NCBI GenBank assembly: GCA_948571325.1
Contig: CAOZKB010000015.1
Span: 1-18,163, forward strand
Direction of reading: 5' to 3'
Length of the DNA: 18,163 bases
DNA from: an uncultured Candidatus Saccharibacteria bacterium
GTDB taxonomy: Bacteria > Patescibacteriota > Saccharimonadia > Saccharimonadales > Saccharimonadaceae
The position numbers and the translations under genes are program-made. Each line of letters starts with the position of its first letter. Position 1 is the first letter of the stretch. Below are positions 6,589-13,659 of this stretch, piece by piece. The notes below the pieces were generated by a model. It was given only the letters and a program-made list of their open reading frames with translations. It made no database searches and was not told the origin of the DNA.

Positions 6589-8502
6589 TTACAATTCTAA
6601 CACCCCAATATTACCACCCTCAGTCACATTAGTATATGTTTCAACCTGTCCATAATGTAGCGCATCTACGTTAGCGGTTAAATGCCGCTCCATTGCTGCT
6701 TGTGCCGCTTTAACATTCTCTGCCTTGCCTTGCCAGATTTTCAATACCGGCTCCTGAAAAGCTCGCGCAAAGGCAAAAGTCACCGGCCATGGGTACGGCG
6801 AATTCTGTTCTACTGCCGTTAGGTTCTGCGTAGCCTCTTTCGGCTCTTGTCCTCCGCTCAATAAACAGACCCCCGCTACATAACGCGGTACGGCGTGGCG
6901 CAGAATCGCCGCTGTCGCCATCCCTACCTCGTTTGGCGTAGATTGCACTTCGGCATCTTTGCCAGCCATGACCATATTGCATTTAAGAATTAATCCATCT
7001 AGCTCTACTCGTCGCGCCTCTAACTTCTGGAAAACCGCCGTCAATACCCGCGCTGTTACTTCCATATCCTGCTCAATGCCAAAATCTCCGTCTCTTAATA
7101 CTTCCGGCTCAATCATCGGCACCATGCCAGCTAATTGACACTCCTTAGCAAAAGTCGCTAAATCCTCCGCGTTACGCTCTACTGCGAAGAAGCTCGGCTG
7201 ATTTTTGCCAATCCTAAACACCGACCGCCACTTCGCGAAGCGTAAGCCGCGCTTATAATAATCCCGTAAGCGTTCCGCTAATCCCTCTAGTCCCAGAGTA
7301 TAATCTTCGCCTACTTTTGGCATTACGGCTAAGCCTTCATCTACTTTCACTCCAGGAATTATCCCTTTGCTCGTCAAAAAGTCTACAAAGCTCGTTCCGT
7401 CCATCATCTTAGCTTTCACCGTTGAGCCAGACAAAATTACCCCGCTAATTGCATCTTTTAGGCCACTTGTCGTAAACAAAATCGTCCGATAGTCACGCTG
7501 TAACTCTGGAGAATTCTTAATACTATGTTCTGCAAAACGCCTGGTTAAGGTCTTATCGGACTCATCCGCTGCTAAAATCCCCTTGCCAGAAGTCATTAGT
7601 GACCGCGTAATTAGTCGAATATTGGCGCGCTTTTCAAGCTCCTTAGCTGCTAATTCTTGTAATCTTAGCGCCGTCGCCGAGCCCTTCAAACTCGTTGTCT
7701 CTGCATTTAGTCTCGCCCAGAGCAAAGCATCTTTTACTGACCCACCAGCTGAAATCACTCCCAGTATTGTTGCCGCAATCGTTGAATAAACCGTCAAATG
7801 CGTCAAAGTGTCCGTCCGTTCTAGGCTCCAACTCTCTTCTGCTTCGCCCATTACTAATTTACGTGGTGTAATATGGCAAATTATTTGCTCGATTTTTGGT
7901 TGTTCCGCCTCAATTTTGTCTACAATCTCATCACGCCCTCGTATCGCCGGTTCTTCTTCCAAAAATAGCACATCCGCCATTTCCATTAAGCGTCGTCCTG
8001 CTGGGGTCACGTGCTTTTCGGCGTGTACCGCCAACTTTGCGCCCTGTGCAAATTTCATAAAATTAGCAATCTCGTCCACCAATTGCGCCGTCACCGTGGT
8101 CGAGCGATCCACAAAGATCCACTCCGGGATACCTTGCGTAGCCGAAGGCGCAATCCATTCCGTCGGCTTCCGTGCGCTTGGCACAAAGTAAGTAATATCG
8201 TCATGATTGCAAAGAATATAACGATAATCTGCTGGCGCATCCAGTAGTGATAGTTCTCCATTCTGAAATTCTGCCTGCGAGCCCATAATCCCTGCATCTA
8301 CCCCCAGCTGACCCAAAACCGACAGGGAAACTGCTGCTCCGCCGTAAACACTAGTGCGATGAAAATATGGATGAGCTTCACCATTAAAGCCCAACTCCAT
8401 CCAGCTAATGTTTTTATCGTCTTTCTCCAGATAATTCCGTCGATCGTCTAATTTCAGATAAACGTCTTTCAGTACATTCCCAATAATCAAAATTTTGCTC
8501 AT
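6589..8502 (-). CDS. Degenerate PfkB-like domain fused to class I fructose-bisphosphate aldolase
   Basis: Residues about 295-637 are a class I (Schiff-base) fructose-1,6-bisphosphate aldolase, cleaving FBP to DHAP and glyceraldehyde-3-phosphate. GKGILAADES (306-315), FAKWR (422-426), MIEPEVL (463-469) and LDGLILKCNMV with the Schiff-base Lys507 are all present, so this half should be active. Residues 1-285 resemble a PfkB/ribokinase-fold kinase (MSKILIIGNVLKD; GGAAVSLSVLGQLG), but the catalytic GAGD motif is missing: the equivalent stretch reads YSTIAATILGV. This half is therefore probably not a working kinase and may bind a sugar phosphate or serve in assembly. Start 8502 is preferred over the ATG at 8508, which touches the -10 box. 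The gene converges on rplY. A palindrome shared with pgk lies upstream. Confidence 0.9.
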   Translation of the reverse strand: MSKILIIGNVLKDVYLKLDDRRNYLEKDDKNISWMELGFNGEAHPYFHRTSVYGGAAVSLSVLGQLGVDAGIMGSQAEFQNGELSLLDAPADYRYILCNHDDITYFVPSARKPTEWIAPSATQGIPEWIFVDRSTTVTAQLVDEIANFMKFAQGAKLAVHAEKHVTPAGRRLMEMADVLFLEEEPAIRGRDEIVDKIEAEQPKIEQIICHITPRKLVMGEAEESWSLERTDTLTHLTVYSTIAATILGVISAGGSVKDALLWARLNAETTSLKGSATALRLQELAAKELEKRANIRLITRSLMTSGKGILAADESDKTLTRRFAEHSIKNSPELQRDYRTILFTTSGLKDAISGVILSGSTVKAKMMDGTSFVDFLTSKGIIPGVKVDEGLAVMPKVGEDYTLGLEGLAERLRDYYKRGLRFAKWRSVFRIGKNQPSFFAVERNAEDLATFAKECQLAGMVPMIEPEVLRDGDFGIEQDMEVTARVLTAVFQKLEARRVELDGLILKCNMVMAGKDAEVQSTPNEVGMATAAILRHAVPRYVAGVCLLSGGQEPKEATQNLTAVEQNSPYPWPVTFAFARAFQEPVLKIWQGKAENVKAAQAAMERHLTANVDALHYGQVETYTNVTEGGNIGVLEL

Positions 8503-8508
8503 AGTCAT

Positions 8509-8517
8509 ATTATAGCA
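8509..8517 (-). promoter_or_regulatory. Extended -10 promoter of the aldolase gene, leaderless type
   Basis: TGC-TATAAT on the minus strand, six nt before the ATG at 8502. The first ATG (8508) directly follows the -10 box and would lie upstream of the transcript. Confidence 0.7.
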
Positions 8518-8555
8518 TATGCTAAATCATCAACCTGCGCATCAGGTAAGAATAA

Positions 8556-8575
8556 TGTTGTAAAAAATACAACAC
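8556..8575. promoter_or_regulatory. Palindromic operator candidate, second copy
   Basis: TGTTGTA (8556-8562), AAAAA, TACAACA (8568-8574), then C: the same 20 bases as in the pgk upstream region. Its centre is about 63 bp upstream of the predicted aldolase start and about 93 bp upstream of the start for the divergent gene at 8770, so it could act on either promoter. Confidence 0.6.
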
Positions 8576-8622
8576 ATTTTTGAAATAATTCCTCAATTTT
8601 ATCTGAAAAACTGTAAAATCTA

Positions 8623-8651
8623 TTGACTTTTCACTAAATCTGTGATACAAT
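8623..8651 (+). promoter_or_regulatory. Strong promoter of the gene at 8770
   Basis: TTGACT (8623-8628), exactly 17 nt, TACAAT (8646-8651). The expected start is near 8658, giving a leader of about 112 nt. The leader contains a hairpin CCCTCA-CAT-TGAGGG (8663-8677) and a possible long-range pairing GCACC (8703-8707) with GGTGC (8746-8750) just before the Shine-Dalgarno. Confidence 0.75.
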
Positions 8652-8769
8652 AGAAAGATAGGCCCTCACATTGAGGGTGAGTAAACTTTTGTAACTATAC
8701 AAGCACCTTAAATCGTCAGTTTTGTTAAAAAAGGCTTGGATTTTTGGTGCACAGAAGGAGGGCTTCATT

Positions 8770-9261
8770 ATGTTAGAAACGCAATGTATGGAACAGGTAT
8801 CAAAATGGAACGCTGAGTTTAATTGGTGCAATATTCTTGCTGCGGTGCGCCGTATACCACATGAGGATGATGAACTGGGCAATGTCTTGCCGGGTCGATA
8901 TCGCTTGCGCTATGTCGGAAATTACAGTCCGTGGATGAGTTATAAGTCTATTGAGCGTGCAGTGCAAGTTTTGTTGAACGAATTTGCCAATGAAGAACAA
9001 CAAATTGCTTTTTTAGGAGATCAGATTAACTATTATGGTCAACAATTTTGGTCATTCTGGTATCTTGTTAAAAGTCTGGGCTACAAAATGAAAATGGGCA
9101 CCAGTGTCGCTATTGAAGAGTCGAGATCATCTCACGCTACCAAGAGCCAAACTATGTTCTACGCTACTTTTGAATATTGCGCCGAAGACTACTATTGCAA
9201 ATTCCTGCCCTGGATCAACAGTGTCTGCATAGAGCGTGGATTAAGACCGATTCTCGAATGA
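8770..9261 (+). CDS. Cytosolic protein of unknown function, 163 residues
   Basis: I do not recognise a family. The start at 8770 is set by AAGGAGG eight nt upstream; an earlier in-frame start (8722) lacks a ribosome binding site. No signal peptide or membrane segment is evident. The protein is rich in aromatic residues (for example NYYGQQFWSFWYLVK, about 87-101, and EYCAEDYYCKFLPW, 135-148) and carries five cysteines, including CAEDYYC, which is not a clear metal site. It is transcribed alone from a strong promoter with a structured leader and ends at hairpins shared with the rpmA transcript. An orphan, possibly lineage-specific gene; nothing in its surroundings reveals the role. Confidence 0.65.
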   Translation: MLETQCMEQVSKWNAEFNWCNILAAVRRIPHEDDELGNVLPGRYRLRYVGNYSPWMSYKSIERAVQVLLNEFANEEQQIAFLGDQINYYGQQFWSFWYLVKSLGYKMKMGTSVAIEESRSSHATKSQTMFYATFEYCAEDYYCKFLPWINSVCIERGLRPILE

Positions 9262-9281
9262 TTTTTAACAAATGACAAAAT

Positions 9282-9314
9282 TGGTTTAATTCTTTCCAGA
9301 GAAAGATTAAACCA
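9282..9314. other. Long imperfect hairpin after the gene at 8770
   Basis: TGGTTTAAT (9282-9290), one bulged T, CTTTC (9292-9296), loop CAGA, GAAAG and ATTAAACCA (9301-9314): 14 bp with one bulge. It has no T-run of its own and lies just before a second, stronger hairpin, so it is probably part of a 3' end structure. Confidence 0.55.
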
Positions 9315-9318
9315 CTCC

Positions 9319-9349
9319 AAAAAACAGAGGCTGATTTTCATCAGCCTCT
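9319..9349 (-). terminator. Terminator of the rpmA transcript, possibly bidirectional
   Basis: A perfect 10-bp stem, AGAGGCTGAT (9326-9335) with ATCAGCCTCT (9340-9349), around TTTC. On the minus strand it is followed by six T (9324-9319), 24 nt after the rpmA stop. On the plus strand it follows the gene at 8770 with a short T tail, so it may serve both. Confidence 0.85.
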
Positions 9350-9372
9350 TTAAACATCCCCACTAGTACCCT

Positions 9373-9645
9373 CTAGCGTACCTCCACCCGTACACGAGGC
9401 ACACTCCGACCGGAAAAATGTGTTTTCTTGGTCTTTACAAATGTTACTACGCCATCTTTTGCGGCGTGAATAGTAAAATTGCGGCTCATGTAAGTGCCTG
9501 GACCAGCAATTTTGGTAGCTCCAGTTTGACGCACCAGAACTTCACCATTACGAACTTTTTGTCCCCCAAACCGCTTTACGCCAAGCCTCTGCCCGGCATT
9601 GTTGTGGATGTTTTTAGCGGTACCGCCAGCTTTGACATGTGACAT
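9373..9645 (-). CDS. rpmA: Ribosomal protein bL27
   Basis: Large-subunit protein whose N-terminus reaches the peptidyl transferase centre. The 90 residues match the family: MSHVKAGGTAKN, then GQRLGVKRFGGQKV, GEVLVRQTGATKIAGPGT and the AADGV-like AAKDGVVTFVKTKK. It has no cleavable N-terminal extension as in Firmicutes. Its ATG follows the stop of the methyltransferase gene by one base, and its Shine-Dalgarno (AAGGAAG) lies inside the end of that gene, so the two are translationally coupled. rpmA is more often next to rplU (bL21), which is absent here. Confidence 0.97.
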   Translation of the reverse strand: MSHVKAGGTAKNIHNNAGQRLGVKRFGGQKVRNGEVLVRQTGATKIAGPGTYMSRNFTIHAAKDGVVTFVKTKKTHFSGRSVPRVRVEVR

Positions 9646-9646
9646 A

Positions 9647-10834
9647 CTATTTCTTCCTTAAAACTATTATTTCCCGGGCTACAACCTGCCCTGCGCGCTG
9701 GTAAAGCAAGTCTTTTTGCCCCAAATTCTTAAAACTCTTTACATTATAGCTCAGATTCTGAATTTCGTCAAGAAGATTTAGGCGTTCATATTGACCGTTT
9801 GGCCTCAGCCACGCTGGCACTGCCAAGACTACCGGCGTTTCGGGTCCAATTTGCTCTGCCAGATTATGTAGGAAACCTAGAATAATTCGTCGACATTCCT
9901 GTTTTTCTTGTTTAAGCTTGATTTCGGCTGGCGGTTGCGACATTGGCTGACCTAAGAATACTTCGCATGCCACTGCGCCAATCGGCGGTTGCCAGCGGTG
10001 ATTTGTCGCATCGCCCTGTTCGACTACTGCACTGGCAATCAAACTTCTCAAGCTCGGCTCTTTTTCTGCCAGCCATGCTAAATTCCGCTGCGTATATTCC
10101 ACCATTCGCTCGTTCAGATCAGTACCATAAGGTAAATACCCCATCAAACTCGCCTCTTGCAGAACTACTCCGGTGCCGCAAAACGGATCTAGCAGGTGCG
10201 TTTCGGACGGCAAATCTCCGCACAAATTCGCTAAAATCTGTGCTAATTTCGGTGGCAACATTCCCACCTTAGCATCACGCGCCGGGCGAGCCCGATCACG
10301 TTCCACGTAACTATCAATATTTTGCACGGCTACTACGCGATAATATTTATTACCTAATTTCAAAAGCTCAAGTTTATTCTGCTGCCAAAGCTGATTATGG
10401 AAACTAGTTGCGCTTGATAAAACGGCGTCTTTGTTTGGCACCACGCGCACGCTCCGCCCAGCTTTTACTAAAATTCGTTTTAATTTTAATGCTTCACCTT
10501 GCGCTTTGTAGGCCGAAGCTCCGCGTGAAAAATCTGATACCCCTAGCGTAAGTTTGCCAGTTGCCGGTAGCTTAGCTAAAAACTCTCGTATCGGCTCGGT
10601 AATTTCTATCGCTAATTTTAGCGTGCCGCCTAATCTGCGGATATTCGGTATTTTTGCTGACAAGAGCTCACTTGTGATTGTTAAACTTTCACCTTGTGCT
10701 TTTGCTGCCTCAAAGCTAAACTCCGCTAATTCTGGTGCCAGCGTGCATACATCGCCCATTTTACCAAACAGGCTCTCTAATTCCGCCACCGAAATCAAAG
10801 GTTGTCTCCCTAAAACCGCTACGAACTTCTTCAT
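9647..10834 (-). CDS. THUMP/Trm11-type RNA methyltransferase, probable
   Basis: The 395-residue protein has an N-terminal part (1-170) consistent with a THUMP-like RNA-binding region and a Rossmann-fold methyltransferase from about 175. The latter includes the family lead-in ERDRARPARDAKVGMLPPKLAQILANL (split here as ERDRARPARD, then GMLPPKLAQI, 178-200) and the SAM-binding DPFCGTG (216-222), followed by GTDLNERMV. This pattern is that of the Trm11/TRM-G10 group that methylates guanosine at position 10 of tRNA. The catalytic [DN]PPY motif is not canonical: the corresponding stretch reads ACEVFLGQPMSQPP (289-302). The substrate is inferred from the family, not shown. It is coupled to rpmA downstream and divergent from the membrane protein at 10938. 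Confidence 0.75.
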   Translation of the reverse strand: MKKFVAVLGRQPLISVAELESLFGKMGDVCTLAPELAEFSFEAAKAQGESLTITSELLSAKIPNIRRLGGTLKLAIEITEPIREFLAKLPATGKLTLGVSDFSRGASAYKAQGEALKLKRILVKAGRSVRVVPNKDAVLSSATSFHNQLWQQNKLELLKLGNKYYRVVAVQNIDSYVERDRARPARDAKVGMLPPKLAQILANLCGDLPSETHLLDPFCGTGVVLQEASLMGYLPYGTDLNERMVEYTQRNLAWLAEKEPSLRSLIASAVVEQGDATNHRWQPPIGAVACEVFLGQPMSQPPAEIKLKQEKQECRRIILGFLHNLAEQIGPETPVVLAVPAWLRPNGQYERLNLLDEIQNLSYNVKSFKNLGQKDLLYQRAGQVVAREIIVLRKK

Positions 10835-10843
10835 AATTATAAT

Positions 10844-10849
10844 ATTATA
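10844..10849 (-). promoter_or_regulatory. -10 box of the methyltransferase-rpmA transcript
   Basis: TATAAT on the minus strand, nine nt before the ATG at 10834, preceded by TAG. A second TATAAT (10841-10836) is only one nt from the ATG and is less likely. No Shine-Dalgarno is seen. Confidence 0.55.
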
Positions 10850-10919
10850 CTAAAAAATCCTCTTATCGTCCACGATGATACCTAATCTGACTGCGTTGTC
10901 ACGCGAGTTCTAGAAAATA

Positions 10920-10928
10920 TGCTATAAT
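10920..10928 (+). promoter_or_regulatory. Extended -10 promoter of the gene at 10938
   Basis: TGC-TATAAT, nine nt before the ATG. It is identical in its core to the aldolase promoter. No Shine-Dalgarno precedes the ATG. Confidence 0.65.
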
Positions 10929-10937
10929 GAAAAAGTT

Positions 10938-12050
10938 ATGACACAGACTGCTCAAAAACCTTCAAAAACGCACAATCCAAAAACTAAATTTCACATTTCT
11001 TTTCGCATAATTCTGTCAGTTTTGACTTTTGCTTTAATTATTTACGTAATATTAGCGAATTTTAATGACATTAAAGCTGCATTTGCTGAAATTAGTAAAA
11101 CTAATGTTATTATTTTACTCTTACTCATCCCGGAGCAACTTTTTATGTACTTTTGCTGCGGCCAAATGTTCTTCTCGTATATGGCAGCCAAAAAAGACAC
11201 CAAAAAAGTCTCAGCCTGGACCTTAATGCGCGTCTCGCTTGAGCTCAATTTTGTGAATCACGCCGTGCCAGCTGGCGGCTTGGGCGGGCTAGGCTACATT
11301 ACTTGGCGGCTTAAACCTTTTGGCGCAACCGCCGGCCAGTCAAGCTTTATGTATGTTCTGCGCTATATTATCACTATCTGCGCTAACCAACTACAGACCA
11401 TTCTAGCAATCATTTTTCTGTTAATTTTTGGCAATATTGGCGCCGGCGGTATGTGGATTATTGGGCTTACGGCATTGCTTAGCGTAGGCATTATTTTGGC
11501 AATCGTCATTTTGATTGCGATTGCCAGTAGTAAGCAACGGATGATTTGGTTTGGCAAGGCTGCCACTAACTTTACTAATTGGCTTGTCAGCAAGATTACT
11601 TTTGGTCGCAAAACTACCGTACTAGAACGCACCACTGTGGATAAATATCTCGATGACGCACATGAAAATCTCATCACGGCTAGTCGCCACAAAAAACTTC
11701 TCTTGCGTCCAATTGCTTGGGGAATTCTTTATAGTTTTCTCGAGGTGGCAACTTATTGGATTGTGGCCGCTAGTCTCGGGCGTCCGGACATTTTGCCACA
11801 AATTATGATTGGCGAGGCTATTGGTTCGGTTATGGGCTCAATTGTACCTTATGGCCTGTACGAACTTGGTATGGGCGGGATTATGGTTACGCTCGGCGTA
11901 CCGTTCGAAGTTGCCACTCCAGTGGTGCTAATTACGCGTGTCATTGTGCTTCTGAGTACGATTGTTAGTGGTTATGGTTTTTATCAACACTCAATCTCTA
12001 AAATCGGTCGTCAAGAAAAGTCCGCCATCCATAATCGCGAAGATATTTAG
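10938..12050 (+). CDS. LPG-synthase-type (UPF0104) integral membrane protein
   Basis: A 370-residue polytopic membrane protein resembling the transmembrane region of lysylphosphatidylglycerol synthases/flippases (UPF0104, MprF-N-like). About eight hydrophobic segments can be seen, for example near residues 22-42, 56-78, 136-165, 172-198 and 262-285, plus a C-terminal pair. The family landmark FVNHAVPAGGLGGLGYITWRL is present at about 111-131. It has no cytosolic lysyl-transferase domain, so it probably moves or binds a lipid or lipid-linked sugar rather than aminoacylating one. The N-terminus is basic and rich in Lys and Pro. It heads the plus-strand block before xseA; no terminator is seen between them, but xseA has its own -10 box. 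Confidence 0.8.
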   Translation: MTQTAQKPSKTHNPKTKFHISFRIILSVLTFALIIYVILANFNDIKAAFAEISKTNVIILLLLIPEQLFMYFCCGQMFFSYMAAKKDTKKVSAWTLMRVSLELNFVNHAVPAGGLGGLGYITWRLKPFGATAGQSSFMYVLRYIITICANQLQTILAIIFLLIFGNIGAGGMWIIGLTALLSVGIILAIVILIAIASSKQRMIWFGKAATNFTNWLVSKITFGRKTTVLERTTVDKYLDDAHENLITASRHKKLLLRPIAWGILYSFLEVATYWIVAASLGRPDILPQIMIGEAIGSVMGSIVPYGLYELGMGGIMVTLGVPFEVATPVVLITRVIVLLSTIVSGYGFYQHSISKIGRQEKSAIHNREDI

Positions 12051-12102
12051 TTACGCTTATTTCTGCATTGCTTGAATTTTAGCGTAGTGTAAAATTTTCC
12101 TA

Positions 12103-12108
12103 TATAAT
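12103..12108 (+). promoter_or_regulatory. -10 box of xseA, leaderless type
   Basis: TATAAT seven nt before the ATG at 12116, in an A/T-rich context. No Shine-Dalgarno and no clear -35 box. Confidence 0.55.
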
Positions 12109-12115
12109 AATTATT

Positions 12116-13294
12116 ATGTCATCTGCCCCGCAATTCACTGTCAGCGAATTTGTTACTATTTGTAATCAGATTTTAGAATATTCTTTTTCAAGTGTGGTGG
12201 TCGAAGGGGAAGTAGCAAGTTTTAAGGTTAATCAAGGCAAATGGGTGTTTTTTGATCTTAAAGAAGGTGATTGTAGTATAAATTGTTTTATGTCGGTTTA
12301 TCAACTGACGGCGCCGATTGCTGACGGTATGAAAGTTCGCGTGCGAGCTACGCCTAAGCTTACTGCCTGGGGTAAATTCTCCCTTACCGTACAGCGAATT
12401 ATGCCAATGGGCGAAGGGAATATCAAAAAAAGTTTTGAATTACTAAAACAAAAACTTACCAAAGAGGGGCTATTCGCGCCAGAGCGCAAGCGGCCTCTGC
12501 CTCGTCCTATTCGTCGTATTGGGGTAATTTCTTCTACGCAGGCCGCCGGTTATGTTGATTTTCTCAAAATTCTTAACGCACGCTGGGGCGGCTTACAAGT
12601 TATCACGGCTCATACGCAGGTTCAAGGACTAGGAGCAGCCGAGCAGATCATTCGTGCTATCAATTATTTCAATCAATACGGTCAATCAGTTGATGAAGAG
12701 AATCAAGCTAGTCAGCCTAAGTCTCATTTAATTTTGTCAAAAAATACATCCAATGATGCACGTCAGGTTGACGTGATTGCGATTATTCGAGGGGGTGGTA
12801 GCGCGGATGATTTAGCAGTGTTTAATGATGAAGAATTAGTGCGCGCTGTCGCCGCTAGCCGTATTCCGGTCATTACGGGTATTGGTCACGAGGTCGATGA
12901 ATCGCTCGTTGATCTCGCCGCCGACCTCCGGGCCTCGACGCCCTCGAATGTCGCGGAACTTCTTACTCCCGACCGGCAGGCCGTCCGGGCGAAGTTCCGC
13001 TCTGATCTCGGGCGTCTCGGTCAAATCCTCCGCACGCGTCTCAGCTCCGCCCGCGCCGAAAATCGTACTAAGGTGACAGAAATCGGGCGCACTATTCTGC
13101 AACATGCTGGGGCTGAGCGACGCCGATTACAATCAACCCAGAAATTATTGGCGTCGCTCAGCCCCGAAGCCGCGCTCCGCCGAGGCTACGCGATTTTGGA
13201 CGGCAAAATTTCCCCAGGCTCAGAGCTAATGATTACTACAGTAAATAATATTATCACTACGGAGGTCAAAAATGTCCAAAATCGCTTCAACTAA
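12116..13294 (+). CDS. xseA: Exodeoxyribonuclease VII large subunit
   Basis: Catalytic subunit of exonuclease VII, which degrades single-stranded DNA from both ends together with XseB. The 392 residues show the N-terminal OB fold (about 6-100, FTVSEF..., VEGEVASFK), then the catalytic domain with IGVISSTQAAGYVDFLKIL (135-153), IRGGGSADDLAVFN (224-237), PVITGIGHEVDESLVDLAADLRASTPS (split: GIGHEVDESL 255-264, DLRASTPS 270-277). It is shorter than the E. coli protein (about 450), mainly in the C-terminal coiled-coil part. The segment coding for residues about 262-300 is unusually GC-rich and contains perfect inverted repeats. It overlaps xseB by 23 bp. Confidence 0.95.
   Translation: MSSAPQFTVSEFVTICNQILEYSFSSVVVEGEVASFKVNQGKWVFFDLKEGDCSINCFMSVYQLTAPIADGMKVRVRATPKLTAWGKFSLTVQRIMPMGEGNIKKSFELLKQKLTKEGLFAPERKRPLPRPIRRIGVISSTQAAGYVDFLKILNARWGGLQVITAHTQVQGLGAAEQIIRAINYFNQYGQSVDEENQASQPKSHLILSKNTSNDARQVDVIAIIRGGGSADDLAVFNDEELVRAVAASRIPVITGIGHEVDESLVDLAADLRASTPSNVAELLTPDRQAVRAKFRSDLGRLGQILRTRLSSARAENRTKVTEIGRTILQHAGAERRRLQSTQKLLASLSPEAALRRGYAILDGKISPGSELMITTVNNIITTEVKNVQNRFN
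12953..13000. repeat. Intragenic inverted repeat in xseA (10 bp arms)
   Basis: GCGGAACTTC (12953-12962) and GAAGTTCCGC (12991-13000) are exact reverse complements; the 28-nt interval contains further pairing (CCCG near 12968 with CGGG near 12986). It lies in a locally GC-rich part of the gene. Confidence 0.7.
13109..13165. repeat. Intragenic inverted repeat in xseA (16 bp arms)
   Basis: The arms 13109-13124 (GGGGCTGAGCGACGCC) and 13150-13165 are perfect reverse complements, with a 25-nt loop. It codes for AGAERR... and ...LASLSPEA in the C-terminal helical part. An mRNA hairpin this strong, about 100 nt before the xseB start, could slow ribosomes. Confidence 0.8.
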
Positions 13295-13619
13295 AGTCAA
13301 AACGCCGGCGGATTTTGCTAGCGCAAAATCCGCCCAATCAGCCCATCTCTCAAAATCCGCCCAAATTCCCCAATCCGCTCACTCCGCGGAATTTCCCCAG
13401 CCCTCAGCGGATTCCGCGTCGCAAGGCTACGATAATATTGACACTCAAATTGCCCGGCTTGACGAAGCTGTCGAATGGTTCTACGGTGATGACTTCTCTC
13501 TTTCTCAGGCCGTTGAAAAATATCAATCCGCTATTAAATTAGCCGAAAATATCGACCGCTCACTCGATCAGCTCGAAAACCAAGTCGAGGTTTTATCCAT
13601 CGACTTCGCCAAAGAATAA
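13272..13619 (+). CDS. xseB: Exodeoxyribonuclease VII small subunit with N-terminal extension
   Basis: Small accessory subunit of exonuclease VII. The family domain is the C-terminal 65 residues (about 51-113): QIARLDEAVEWFYGDDFSLSQAVEKYQSAIKLAENIDRSL (split at will: ARLDEAVEWF, LSQAVEKYQSAIKL, LDQLENQVEVL), a two-helix coiled coil. XseB is normally 60-80 residues; here about 50 low-complexity residues rich in Ser, Ala, Gln and Pro precede it. The ATG at 13272 has a good Shine-Dalgarno (GGAGGT, 13261-13266) and overlaps the end of xseA, so the extension appears genuinely translated. The extension contains a 12-bp perfect palindrome and repeated ATCCGC words, as if a repeat had been captured in frame. 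Confidence 0.9.
   Translation: MSKIASTKVKTPADFASAKSAQSAHLSKSAQIPQSAHSAEFPQPSADSASQGYDNIDTQIARLDEAVEWFYGDDFSLSQAVEKYQSAIKLAENIDRSLDQLENQVEVLSIDFAKE
13307..13334. repeat. 12-bp hairpin repeat inside the xseB 5' region
   Basis: GGCGGATTTTGC (13307-13318), TAGC, GCAAAATCCGCC (13323-13334): a perfect stem. The following 100 bp repeat parts of it (AAAATCCGCCCAA at 13352-13364, AATCCGC at 13372-13378, AGCGGATT at 13406-13413), which looks like a decayed cluster of short palindromic units translated as the Ser/Ala/Gln-rich extension. Confidence 0.65.
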
Positions 13620-13623
13620 AGTC

Positions 13624-13653
13624 TTTACAAGCATGTAGGTTTTAGAATATAAT
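13624..13653 (+). promoter_or_regulatory. Promoter of the gene at 13660, leaderless type
   Basis: TTTACA (13624-13629), 18 nt, TATAAT (13648-13653), then six nt to the ATG at 13660. Transcription should begin at or next to the start codon; there is no Shine-Dalgarno. Confidence 0.65.
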
Positions 13654-13659
13654 AACATT

